Source: JAQIBY01 sp034721855 (GTDB lineage Bacteria > Bacteroidota > Bacteroidia > Bacteroidales > ML635J-15). Taken from it: a stretch of 25,100 nucleotides of DNA. Positions within the stretch are counted from its first letter, which is position 1, and every line of letters begins with the position of its first letter. The notes under the pieces are model-generated. The model saw only the letters and a program-made list of their open reading frames with translations. It was not told the DNA's origin and searched no databases. Where the stretch lies: contig JAYENB010000031.1 in assembly GCA_034721855.1 (NCBI GenBank), forward strand, positions 1 through 25,100, in the 5' to 3' direction. The translations under genes and the position numbers were made by a program. This document shows, piece after piece, positions 15,450 to 23,030 of this stretch.

Positions 15450-16712
15450 TCATCTCATCATGATGATTTGTTTTCTGTCAGGACCAACAGAAATCATGGT
15501 TACCGGCACACCGGTTTCATCTTCAATCCACTGAATGTAATCTGTCAGGGCCTGCGGCAATGCATTTTTATTCTTAATATTATCCAGTGATTGATTCCAT
15601 CCTTTGATGGATTTATATACAGGGTCAGCTTCTTCAAGGTTAAATGGCAGTTCGGTTGATTGGCCATGAGTCATATTATAAGCGGTTGCCACTTTGATTT
15701 CCTTAAATTGATTGAGGACATCCACTTTTGTCATGATGAGTTGTGTCACACCATTGAGCATGATACTGTATTTCAGAGCCACCATATCAAGCCATCCGCA
15801 GCGACGTGGCCTGCCGGTTGTGGCACCATATTCATTGCCTTCATTACGTAATTTTTGGCCATCATCATCATCAAGTTCAGTGGGAAAAGGACCACCACCA
15901 ACCCTTGTGCAATAGGCTTTAAAAACGCCAAACACTTCACCTGATTTTTGAGGTGCAATGCCCATTCCGTTGAATACCGCAGCACAAACTGTATTAGATG
16001 AGGTAACATAAGGATATGAGCCGTAATCAATATCCAGCATGGTTCCCTGTGCCCCTTCAGCAAGCATGGGTTGGTCTTTATCCAGGGCATGATTAATGTA
16101 ATATTCGGTATTGATAATGTTCAGCTTCCTCAGGTAATCGATTGCATCATTCCATTCTGCCTCATCTTCATCGCTGTATTTTTCTCCATGATAAGCATTG
16201 AGTAAGATGTTGTGATGTTCAATGATATCTTTGTATTTTTCCTGATATGAATCACTCAGCAAATCACCTGCACGCAAGCCGCAACGGGCAATCTTATCGG
16301 TATATACCGGGCCTATCCCTTTGAGAGTACTGCCGATTTTATCCTTCCCTTTTCTTGCTTCGTAAGCAGCATCCAGCAAGCGGTGGGTTGGTAATATCAA
16401 ATTGGCTTTATCTGAAATCATAAGTTGGGTTTTCACATTGACTCCAAGTGCTTCCAGTTCTTTTATTTCACTTTTCAGCAAAATGGGGTCAATCACCATG
16501 CCGTTACTAATGATATTGATTTTGTCTTTATGAAATATGCCACTGGGAATGCTATGCAATACATGTTTAATCTTATTGAATTCCAGAGTATGTCCTGCAT
16601 TTGGCCCGCCTTGAAAACGAACAATATTCTTATATCCGGGAGTGAGTACATCCACCACTTTGCCTTTGCCTTCGTCTCCCCATTGAAGTCCTAACAATAC
16701 ATCAACTTTCAT
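15450..16712 (-). CDS. purA: Adenylosuccinate synthetase
   Basis: The 420-residue GTP-dependent enzyme joins IMP and aspartate to make adenylosuccinate, the first committed step to AMP. Signature segments are GLQWGDEGKGKVVD (8-21, nucleotide loop), FQGGPNAGHT, GSTLKGIGPVYTDK, EGAQGTMLDIDYGSYPYVTSSNT and TTGRPRRCGWLD. Length is standard, and the start MKVDVLLGLQWGDEG matches the family. It is cytosolic. The fur gene lies 72 nt upstream on the same strand; the fur-purA pair recurs in Bacteroidota, so co-transcription is likely. Confidence 0.97.
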   Translation of the reverse strand: MKVDVLLGLQWGDEGKGKVVDVLTPGYKNIVRFQGGPNAGHTLEFNKIKHVLHSIPSGIFHKDKINIISNGMVIDPILLKSEIKELEALGVNVKTQLMISDKANLILPTHRLLDAAYEARKGKDKIGSTLKGIGPVYTDKIARCGLRAGDLLSDSYQEKYKDIIEHHNILLNAYHGEKYSDEDEAEWNDAIDYLRKLNIINTEYYINHALDKDQPMLAEGAQGTMLDIDYGSYPYVTSSNTVCAAVFNGMGIAPQKSGEVFGVFKAYCTRVGGGPFPTELDDDDGQKLRNEGNEYGATTGRPRRCGWLDMVALKYSIMLNGVTQLIMTKVDVLNQFKEIKVATAYNMTHGQSTELPFNLEEADPVYKSIKGWNQSLDNIKNKNALPQALTDYIQWIEDETGVPVTMISVGPDRKQIIMMR

Positions 16713-16784
16713 ACAATTATAATTTTATCGCGTGGAATATCTGCCGGAAATTAAATCCATCTCATGCAGACTACGCAGGCTACA

Positions 16785-17246
16785 TTATTTTTCTTTATCA
16801 ATTTTCTTTCTGCATTCTGAACAAATGCCGTAAAAATACAGAGAATGGTAGGAAACTGCAAAATCATTTTTTTTGCTGATTTCACGCTGAATTTCATCAA
16901 TGCGGGGGTCGCAGAATTCGATTACTTTCCCACAGTTTGTGCAGATGAGATGGTCATGTTCTTTGCAGTTATATGCTTTTTCATAGGATGTGTGTTTTTG
17001 TCCGAACTGATGTTTGATGACAAGATTTGCATCCAGCAACAAGTTGATGGTGCTGTATATTGTCGCCCGGCTTACCCTGTAATTTTTGTTCCGCATTTTA
17101 ATATACAGAGTCTCAACATCAAAATGCTCTTTCGTGGCGTATGTTTCTTCAAGAATTGCATAACGTTCCGGGGTCTTCCGATGCCCTGTTTCTTCAAGGT
17201 ATTTGGTAAACACTCGTTTCACATGTTCACTATTATTTACAGCCAT
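16785..17246 (-). CDS. fur: Fur-family metal-dependent transcriptional regulator
   Basis: The 153-residue protein has an N-terminal winged helix with RKTPERYAILEETY and the recognition helix VSRATIYSTINLL (58-70). The C-terminal metal-binding and dimerisation part contains HFD (41-43), KEHDHLICTNC (95-105) and YGICSEC (139-145). Both structural CxxC pairs are present, as in Fur and many Per/Zur-type members. It should be a dimeric DNA-binding repressor controlled by a metal ion; iron is most likely, but Zur or PerR type cannot be excluded. The 5' region is AT-rich with no recognisable Fur box. Confidence 0.92.
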   Translation of the reverse strand: MAVNNSEHVKRVFTKYLEETGHRKTPERYAILEETYATKEHFDVETLYIKMRNKNYRVSRATIYSTINLLLDANLVIKHQFGQKHTSYEKAYNCKEHDHLICTNCGKVIEFCDPRIDEIQREISKKNDFAVSYHSLYFYGICSECRKKIDKEK

Positions 17247-17381
17247 AACTCAGATAGTTATTATTTTGAATAAAATTAAATAAAAATAAAACTTTCACCA
17301 AAGAAAACCAATTTTCTCAGAAAAATAAACGCACCTGCTGTATCATTAACCGGATTTCCTGATGAAAGTTCATAAATATTT

Positions 17382-18240
17382 TTGTCACGAAATTTGCAAA
17401 AAAGGCAAATTTACGTGCCAAAAGGGGTTTATGGGTGTTTGTAAACCCCCGGATTACGGTCGGTAAACCTCCCTCATCCGGGGTTATTCATGTTCGACCT
17501 CATTCGGGGTCGGGGGATGATACTCAGGTTTGGGAGATGGTACACTATCTGGGGGCTTCAATATTTCTTTTGTCACGATTTTTGAGTGCTATCGCATCAA
17601 AAATCCCGCCAAAAGGGNNNNNNNNNNNNNNNNNNNNNNNNNNNNNNNNNNNNNNNNNNNNNNNNNNNNNNNNNNNNNNNNNNNNNNNNNNNNNNNNNNN
17701 NNNNNNNNNNNNNNNNNTGTTCGACCTCATTCGGGGTCGGGGGATGATACTCAGGTTTGGGAGATGGTACACTATCTGGGGGCTTCAATATTTCTTTTGT
17801 CACGATTTTTGAGTGCTATCGCATCAAAAATCCCGCCAAAAGGGGTTTATGGGTGTTTGTGTAACCCACGGGTTTCGTTTTCCGTCTTTGTTTTACCAAG
17901 CCGGACAAGCTCACACAGAGTTTTCTCACTACACCCGTGGTTACAAACTTGTCACCCCTTCGGGGTTAGACAGGTTGTGATGCACATTTGTGCTTTTGTC
18001 ACAGCCTGTCCGGCTTTAGACGGAAAATTTGCAGAAAAGCAAATTTGCGTGCCAAAAGCTACATATCTGTATGACCATACACCCGGACTGCGTGCCTTGT
18101 CCGGGGTTCCCGACATCTTGTCCACTTCGGCAAGCTCAGCTCATCGCCTAACTGGGACATATAAACACCCCCGGATTACGGTTGGTAATCCTCCCTTATT
18201 CGGGGTTATTCTTGTTCAACCCCGTTCGGGGTCGGTGGTA
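17382..18240. repeat. Cluster of palindromic modules in gene-free region
   Basis: The 17247-18253 interval has no believable gene. From about 17382 it is a patchwork of repeats. TTTTGTCACGA, then a hairpin, then GCCAAAAGGGGTTTATGGG occurs near 17384-17433, 17571-17617 (cut by the gap) and 17798-17852, with a related hairpin at 18022-18056. The hairpins differ in sequence: AAATTTGC/GCAAATTT in the first and last, TTTTTGA/TCAAAAA in the middle. A 70-bp module rich in CCGG/GGGG words is present at 17446-17515 and 18168-18237, 61 of 70 positions equal. GTTTGTGTAACCCACGGGT (17855-17873) is inverted at 17932-17947. 17247-17381 is AT-rich without features. Confidence 0.75.
17618..17717. other. Assembly gap of 100 N
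   Basis: Exactly 100 N, flanked by identical 127-bp direct copies (17491-17617 and 17718-17844). A 127-bp overlap equals a common assembler k-mer size, so the two flanks may be one locus written twice. Confidence 0.98.
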
Positions 18241-18253
18241 GTATTTCAATTCA

Positions 18254-20305
18254 TTACCAAATCCGAGTACGTTTTTCCTGGGGGAGATACATATCATCAT
18301 CCTCTTTCACATCAAAGGCCTTATGAAAAGCTTCCAGCCCTGCCACCTGACCATTTACCCGCCATTTTCCAAGCGAATGCACATCTTCTTTAGTACACTT
18401 TAGTATTTCCTGGTCAGTGATATTCTGAGCCCACACTTTGGCATAGGCCAGGAAAAAACGCTGTTCAGGGGTAAACCCATTTATTTTCTGATTTTTCTCC
18501 TCTTCTGTCAATGTGTTTTGGAAAGCGGTGTATGAAATGTTCAGTCCGCCAAAATCAGCGATGTTTTCACCAAGTGATAACTCTCCGTCGGCATGTACCG
18601 TATCAAGCACAATAATATCATTGTACCTGTCAACCAATATTTGAGCTTCTTTATTAAACCGTTCTTCATCTTCTTTTGTCCACCATGATTCTAAGTTTCC
18701 TTCTTTATTGAATAACCGGCCTTTATCATCAAAACCGTGTGTCATTTCATGTCCGATAACCATTCCAATGGCGCCATAATTAACAGCATCATCAGCATCC
18801 ATGTAAAAGAAAGGTGGTTGCAATATGCCGGCAGGGAAACAAATTTCGTTCATCTGTGGTGAATAATAAGCATTAACGGTATGTGGGTTCATGTGCCATT
18901 CCTCTTTGTCCACCGGTTTCCCGATTTTGCTGAGCATGTAATCAAAATCAAACTCATTTGAATTGAGCATGTTCTGCACATAAGAATCTTCAGTCAACGT
19001 CAATCCGGAATAATCCCTCCATTTGTCAGGATAACCAATTTTCACACGTATGGTATGGAGTTTTTCAATGGCTTTTTCCTGGGTTTCCTCACACATCCAT
19101 ACAGAATGAGTTATGCGTTGCTCAAAAGCATCTTTCAGGTTAGCCACCAGGTCAACCATGCGTTCTTTGGCTTCCGGCGGAAAATGTTTTTCAACAAACT
19201 TTTGGCCAACAGCCTCTCCCAGCGCCCCATTGGTTGCTGAAACCATACGTCTCCACCTGGGTTTCTGTTTTTCCTGTCCCCTCAGAAATTTGCCATAAAA
19301 CTGAAAACTCATGTCATCGTATTCAGAACTTAACATACCGGCGGTACTGTTCATCAGTTTCCAGCGAAAGTATGTTTTCCATTCATCCACGCTTAGGTCA
19401 TCCATGAGTTTTCCGATGTAAGCAAAAAACTCCGGTTGCCGTACATTAATAATGTCAGGATATTCCAATCCAACGGTTTCAAAATACAAGGAAAAATCAA
19501 ATGTTCCGGCATGTTTGTTTAGTTCATCACATGTCATTTTATTGTTGACAACATGGGGATTGCGTTGCTCCAATCGGGTCATCGAATTTTCTGCCAGCTT
19601 TGTTTCCATATCCATGATGAATTCAGCATCTTTTTCAGCCTGTTCTGCCTCATGCCCAAAAAGCACATGCATATTTGTCATGTACCTGACATACTCCTTA
19701 CGAATTTCCCTGCTGCGTGCATCATTGCTCAGGTAATAATCACGGTCTGGCAAACCAAGACCTCCCTGCTGCAAATGAGCAATTTCCATATCACTGTTGT
19801 CAGAATCTGCGCTGCCAAACAAATAAAACAAGCTACTGATACCGCGCCGGTTGTTGTATGCTGCATAACGAACCACATCGGCTTCAGTTTCAATATCGTC
19901 TATCCGGCTAAATTCTTCCTGAACAGGTTCTTTCCCATTGGCATCAATGCGTGCGGTATCCATCCCCACGGCATAAAAGGTACCTATCATCCATTCGATG
20001 CTTCCTTTTTCATGCTCGTTTTTCGCCAATGCTTCAATCAATTCCTTTACTTTATGGCTGGTTTGCTTACCAAGCTGGTCAAAGCTGCCAAAACGGCTTT
20101 CTTCTTCGGGTAAGGGATTGTTTTCCTGCCACCCGCCTGTGGCATATTGATAAAAATTTGTTTTTGGGGATACCGTAGTATCAAGGTCCGCTAATACAAT
20201 TGCGTCTTTTTGCATGTCTTTTCCTTTCTTTTGATTACAAGATATCATTGTGCTAATAACAATGACTCCGGCAATGACAACTGATAATTTATTGATTTGT
20301 TTCAT
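18254..20305 (-). CDS. M13-family zinc metallopeptidase, lipoprotein (PepO-like)
   Basis: The 683-residue neprilysin-type endopeptidase has an N-terminal signal with lipobox MISC (Cys23) followed by NQKKGKD, indicating a lipid-anchored protein facing the periplasm or the surface. Active-site motifs are VNAYYSP (477-483), GHEMTHGFDDKGR (518-530; His519, Glu520, His523) and LGENIADFGG (578-587, third zinc ligand Glu580). The C-terminus ends RTRIW, resembling the usual conserved M13 tail. All catalytic residues are present and length is typical, so it should be active on oligopeptides. It is bordered by the palindromic repeat cluster downstream and structured element copy B upstream. Confidence 0.95.
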   Translation of the reverse strand: MKQINKLSVVIAGVIVISTMISCNQKKGKDMQKDAIVLADLDTTVSPKTNFYQYATGGWQENNPLPEEESRFGSFDQLGKQTSHKVKELIEALAKNEHEKGSIEWMIGTFYAVGMDTARIDANGKEPVQEEFSRIDDIETEADVVRYAAYNNRRGISSLFYLFGSADSDNSDMEIAHLQQGGLGLPDRDYYLSNDARSREIRKEYVRYMTNMHVLFGHEAEQAEKDAEFIMDMETKLAENSMTRLEQRNPHVVNNKMTCDELNKHAGTFDFSLYFETVGLEYPDIINVRQPEFFAYIGKLMDDLSVDEWKTYFRWKLMNSTAGMLSSEYDDMSFQFYGKFLRGQEKQKPRWRRMVSATNGALGEAVGQKFVEKHFPPEAKERMVDLVANLKDAFEQRITHSVWMCEETQEKAIEKLHTIRVKIGYPDKWRDYSGLTLTEDSYVQNMLNSNEFDFDYMLSKIGKPVDKEEWHMNPHTVNAYYSPQMNEICFPAGILQPPFFYMDADDAVNYGAIGMVIGHEMTHGFDDKGRLFNKEGNLESWWTKEDEERFNKEAQILVDRYNDIIVLDTVHADGELSLGENIADFGGLNISYTAFQNTLTEEEKNQKINGFTPEQRFFLAYAKVWAQNITDQEILKCTKEDVHSLGKWRVNGQVAGLEAFHKAFDVKEDDDMYLPQEKRTRIW

Positions 20306-20389
20306 ATCGCCTTGTTTTTATTTTTCCATATCTTATATTTCTTATTTTCTCTTTCCATCGCTCCTTCGTGTTTTTGTACTCTTACCCTC

Positions 20390-20600
20390 CCGCGTGAGGG
20401 CGGAGGCGGTTAGCCTGCTGCCGATGAGCCTTACAGCCTGTTGCTGTGGCAGAGCGACCAACGGGAGCTCCTGTCCACAGCATAACAGGCTGAAGGCGAA
20501 GCAAAGCAGCTAATAGCCGCAGACCGACCCTGATTTCTACGTGGGCGTTTTCTTTTTCGCTAATCGAATTCAAACCCACATAGAAATCAGGGACACGCCC
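20390..20600. repeat. Dispersed structured element, copy B
   Basis: It shares blocks with copy A (7331-7567): 20390-20418, 20506-20530 and 20590-20600 (GGGaCACGCCC). Block pairings are the same. Hairpins between the blocks have different sequences: CAGCCTGTT (20434-20442) pairs with AACAGGCTG (20484-20492), CTGTGG with CCACAG inside it, and CCCTGATTTCTACGTGGG (from 20528) with CCCACATAGAAATCAGGG (to 20592), one position unpaired. It fills most of the 382-bp space between the M13 gene and plsY; the rest of that space is AT-rich without other features. Confidence 0.75.
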
Positions 20601-20687
20601 TAATAATAATCAGCGGTAATAGGCGGTAAAAAACATATACACCTGAATATGTATAAATCCATATTTCTGACAATAAATTAAAACAAA

Positions 20688-21305
20688 TCATTTGAAACGC
20701 AAGGGCTTTTCTTCCCCTTTTAACAGCTTTTTAATGTTTTCTTTATGGCTTATTAACAACAAAATGGCCACAATAACAGAAAATATGAGCAATGCAGACG
20801 TGTTTACTTTAAACACAAAAAGTAAAAACAAGGGAAAAGAAATGCCTGCTATCATTGATGATACAGAAACAATCCGGGTAATAAGAAACATAAGCAGAAA
20901 TACACCTGCCGCTGACAGGGCAGCCAAGGGATGAACAGCAATCACAACGCCAAGAGTACTGGCAACGCCCTTCCCACCCCTGAATCCGGAAAACAGCGGA
21001 AATAAATGGCCTATAACGGCCAAAATACCGAGGCTGATTTGCAAAATCATAAAAGCCTCACTCCCATCGGTCCACAGGTTTTGTAAGGATGCCAACGAGG
21101 CCGCCCCAAAAGCTTTAGCCACATCAATAATAAATGCGGGGAGGGCTATTTTCCATCCGGCAACACGCAACAAATTGGTAGCCCCGGCATTTTTACTGCC
21201 GTGCTCCCTGATGTCTATCCCGTGGAACCACTTGCCAAACCAGTACGCGGCATTGAATGACCCCATGAGGTAAGCAACAACAATTATGATTATCAGTATG
21301 ACCAT
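20688..21305 (-). CDS. plsY: Glycerol-3-phosphate acyltransferase PlsY
   Basis: The 205-residue integral membrane acyltransferase moves an acyl group from acyl-phosphate to glycerol-3-phosphate, the first step of phospholipid synthesis. Motifs are MGSFNAAYWFGKWFHG near the N-terminus, REHGSKNAGATNLLRVAGW (substrate-binding loop) and FRGGKGVASTLGV (phosphate-binding glycine loop), among about five hydrophobic segments. Length is typical. The C-terminus ends LLKGEEKPLRFK. A consensus promoter lies at 21322-21351. The downstream M13 gene is separated by structured element copy B. Confidence 0.95.
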   Translation of the reverse strand: MVILIIIIVVAYLMGSFNAAYWFGKWFHGIDIREHGSKNAGATNLLRVAGWKIALPAFIIDVAKAFGAASLASLQNLWTDGSEAFMILQISLGILAVIGHLFPLFSGFRGGKGVASTLGVVIAVHPLAALSAAGVFLLMFLITRIVSVSSMIAGISFPLFLLFVFKVNTSALLIFSVIVAILLLISHKENIKKLLKGEEKPLRFK

Positions 21306-21321
21306 CCGGTTTCATTTGAAA

Positions 21322-21351
21322 CAAAAGTAACAGATATTGTGCATATATCAA
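21322..21351 (-). promoter_or_regulatory. Promoter of plsY (TTG-N19-TACTTTTG)
   Basis: On the minus strand TTG (21349-21351), a 19-nt spacer and TACTTTTG (21322-21329) match the Bacteroidota consensus. The -7 box lies 16 nt before the ATG, so the leader is short. A second -7-like box, TACCTTTG at 21355-21362, lacks a -33 partner. Confidence 0.55.
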
Positions 21352-21441
21352 TACCAAAGGTACCGGAAAAACACTGTATAATGATTTTCATTCCAATGTT
21401 TAGTGCAAAACATAAATTCTTGTTATTTTCACAAAAAAATA

Positions 21442-22731
21442 ATGTCGGTACAAAACATCATAAGCATTCTGATTGTTGTGGTTGCCACCACATGGATGGT
21501 GTATAAACTGCCTTTGTTTAAGCGTACCGGTCTGACAAGGACATGGAGGCTGGTCTTGTGGGGAGCCAAAATGCTGGCATCACTTGCTGTTTTGGCGCTA
21601 TACACCTGGTACTATCCACAGGAAACAGCAGACATATACAAATATTACAACGACGGAAAAGCCATCGTTGAACATACTGATTCACCAGGCACATACATGC
21701 GCATTGTCACAGGCATCGGGACTGATACTCCGGAAGTTGAACAATGTCTGAAACACACTGGCCGTTGGCACAGAGCATATTTTCATGGTGTCTGGAATGA
21801 CAACCGCATCATGATACGTTACAACGCTCTGCTGTATCCGGCAACAGGTGGATGTGTGATAAGTCATTCGCTGCTCATGGCTTTCCTGGCTTTCCTGGGG
21901 CTTACCCTGCTGTACCGGGGCATAATGTTTTACACAAAAGGCAATGTGTGGCTTGCCCTTGCGGTATATATGGTTCCCAGTGTATTTTTCTGGAGTGCCG
22001 GCTTGCTCAAAGAAGGCATTCTTATGCTGAATACAGGCTTACTGTTTTATGCTATATCTTCTTTGCTGCATAAAAGATTTAAGGTGAACATACTGCTTCT
22101 GCTTGTGCTGTCGGTCGGTCTGTTTATCATGACAAAAATTTACGTGCTTATTTGTATGATTCCCGGCATCCTGTTTCTGATGGCAACAAAACGCAACAAA
22201 CCTATTTTCAGACAATTTATCATCACGCATATTATTATCATTTTACTGGTTTGGTTGGCAGGGGTACTTTACCCAAAGCTAAATATGTTTCATCTTCTTG
22301 ACAAAAAACAACATCATTTTGTCAGTATGGTGGAAGCAACTGATGATGTAGGCTCAGCCGTTAACCTGCCAGACCTAGAACCGAATATATTATCTGTGCT
22401 GCGTCATTCTCCCGCCGGTTTTTTTAACAGCATGTTCCGGCCACATATCCTGGAATGGCATTCCCCCCTGATGCTTGTGGCAGGCATTGAAAAACTGATA
22501 CTGTTAATTATGCTTATTTGCGCATGTATTGCCCCCAAAAAACCGAATTCAAGAGAGACAAAACTGATGCTGTTCAGCCTTTCTTTTATGCTTATTCTTT
22601 TTACCACCACCGGTTTAAGTACTCCTGTGCTTGGTGCTTTGGTACGGTACAATATTCCAGCCATGCCTTTCTTTGTGGCAGCCATTTTGGTGCTTGGAAA
22701 CTGGAAAAAATTTAGAAAAAAAAGAATCTGA
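21442..22731 (+). CDS. Polytopic membrane protein of unknown function, possibly GT-C/EpsG-like
   Basis: The 429-residue protein (start MSVQNIISILIVVVATTW; an upstream in-frame ATG at 21403 adds 13 polar residues and is less likely) has about ten hydrophobic segments, including residues 5-22, 38-57, 140-160, 168-186, 191-209, 214-247 and 257-276. A long non-membrane loop follows the second segment and contains ETADIYKYYNDGKAI. A PSVFFWSAGLLKEGI motif (179-193) is reminiscent of membrane proteins linked to polysaccharide assembly, such as EpsG-like or GT-C glycosyltransferases. That link is inference from topology and motifs; no sugar genes lie nearby. Expected location is the inner membrane. 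Confidence 0.75.
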   Translation: MSVQNIISILIVVVATTWMVYKLPLFKRTGLTRTWRLVLWGAKMLASLAVLALYTWYYPQETADIYKYYNDGKAIVEHTDSPGTYMRIVTGIGTDTPEVEQCLKHTGRWHRAYFHGVWNDNRIMIRYNALLYPATGGCVISHSLLMAFLAFLGLTLLYRGIMFYTKGNVWLALAVYMVPSVFFWSAGLLKEGILMLNTGLLFYAISSLLHKRFKVNILLLLVLSVGLFIMTKIYVLICMIPGILFLMATKRNKPIFRQFIITHIIIILLVWLAGVLYPKLNMFHLLDKKQHHFVSMVEATDDVGSAVNLPDLEPNILSVLRHSPAGFFNSMFRPHILEWHSPLMLVAGIEKLILLIMLICACIAPKKPNSRETKLMLFSLSFMLILFTTTGLSTPVLGALVRYNIPAMPFFVAAILVLGNWKKFRKKRI

Positions 22732-22783
22732 ATTTATTTTGCAGATATGCCAAAAATGTGCTAATATTGCAATCCGAATTTTC

Positions 22784-22857
22784 GGGCCCATAGCTCAGTT
22801 GGTCAGAGCACCTGACTCATAATCAGGTGGTCCTTGGTTCAAGCCCAAGTGGGCCCA
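22784..22857 (+). tRNA. tRNA with CAU anticodon (elongator Met or Ile2)
   Basis: A full cloverleaf of 74 nt: acceptor GGGCCCA (22784-22790) with TGGGCCC (22850-22856), D-arm GCTC/GAGC, anticodon stem CCTGA/TCAGG with loop CTCATAA (anticodon CAT at 22818-22820), and T-arm CTTGG TTCAAGC CCAAG. The discriminator is A22857; CCA is not encoded. A CAU anticodon is read by initiator Met, elongator Met or lysidine-modified Ile2. The paired first acceptor position argues against initiator; elongator Met and Ile2 cannot be separated here. Confidence 0.95.
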
Positions 22858-22866
22858 CAAAAACAG

Positions 22867-22907
22867 AGTGAGAGTACGTATGGAGCGTGCAAATTCTCAC
22901 TTTTTTT
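22867..22907 (+). terminator. Probable intrinsic terminator after tRNA
   Basis: AGTGAGA (22867-22873) pairs with TCTCACT (22895-22901) and is followed by a T-run. An A-rich stretch precedes the left arm, so it could also act on the opposite strand. Confidence 0.55.
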
Positions 22908-22924
22908 GTTGATACTTATACATC

Positions 22925-23030
22925 CTAAAACCGGTAACTTACACCGACTGAAAGTGTTTCTCCGTAGCCAGCAATGTTTACCTGGGTAAATCCTGTATAA
23001 CGTTTATAGGTAACATTAGTAAACCAATAA
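22925..23030 (-). pseudogene. C-terminal remnant of an outer-membrane beta-barrel protein
   Basis: On the minus strand this frame reads YWFTNVTYKRYTGFTQVNIA, then GYGETLSVGVSYRF and a TAG at 22925-22927. Alternating polar/hydrophobic residues and a terminal Phe after YR are typical of the last strands of TonB-dependent or porin-like barrels. The 5' part is absent: the frame runs into the end of the CocE-type hydrolase gene in another frame, so only about 35 codons remain. Probably debris from a rearrangement that put the hydrolase gene here. A chance ORF is possible but the ending is very barrel-like. Confidence 0.5.

Noticed and set aside
17435..18393. Two long plus-strand frames crossing the second gap
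   Set aside because: They consist of repeat modules and gap, and one runs into the 3' end of the M13 gene antisense. Repeat-derived spurious ORFs of this type are common.
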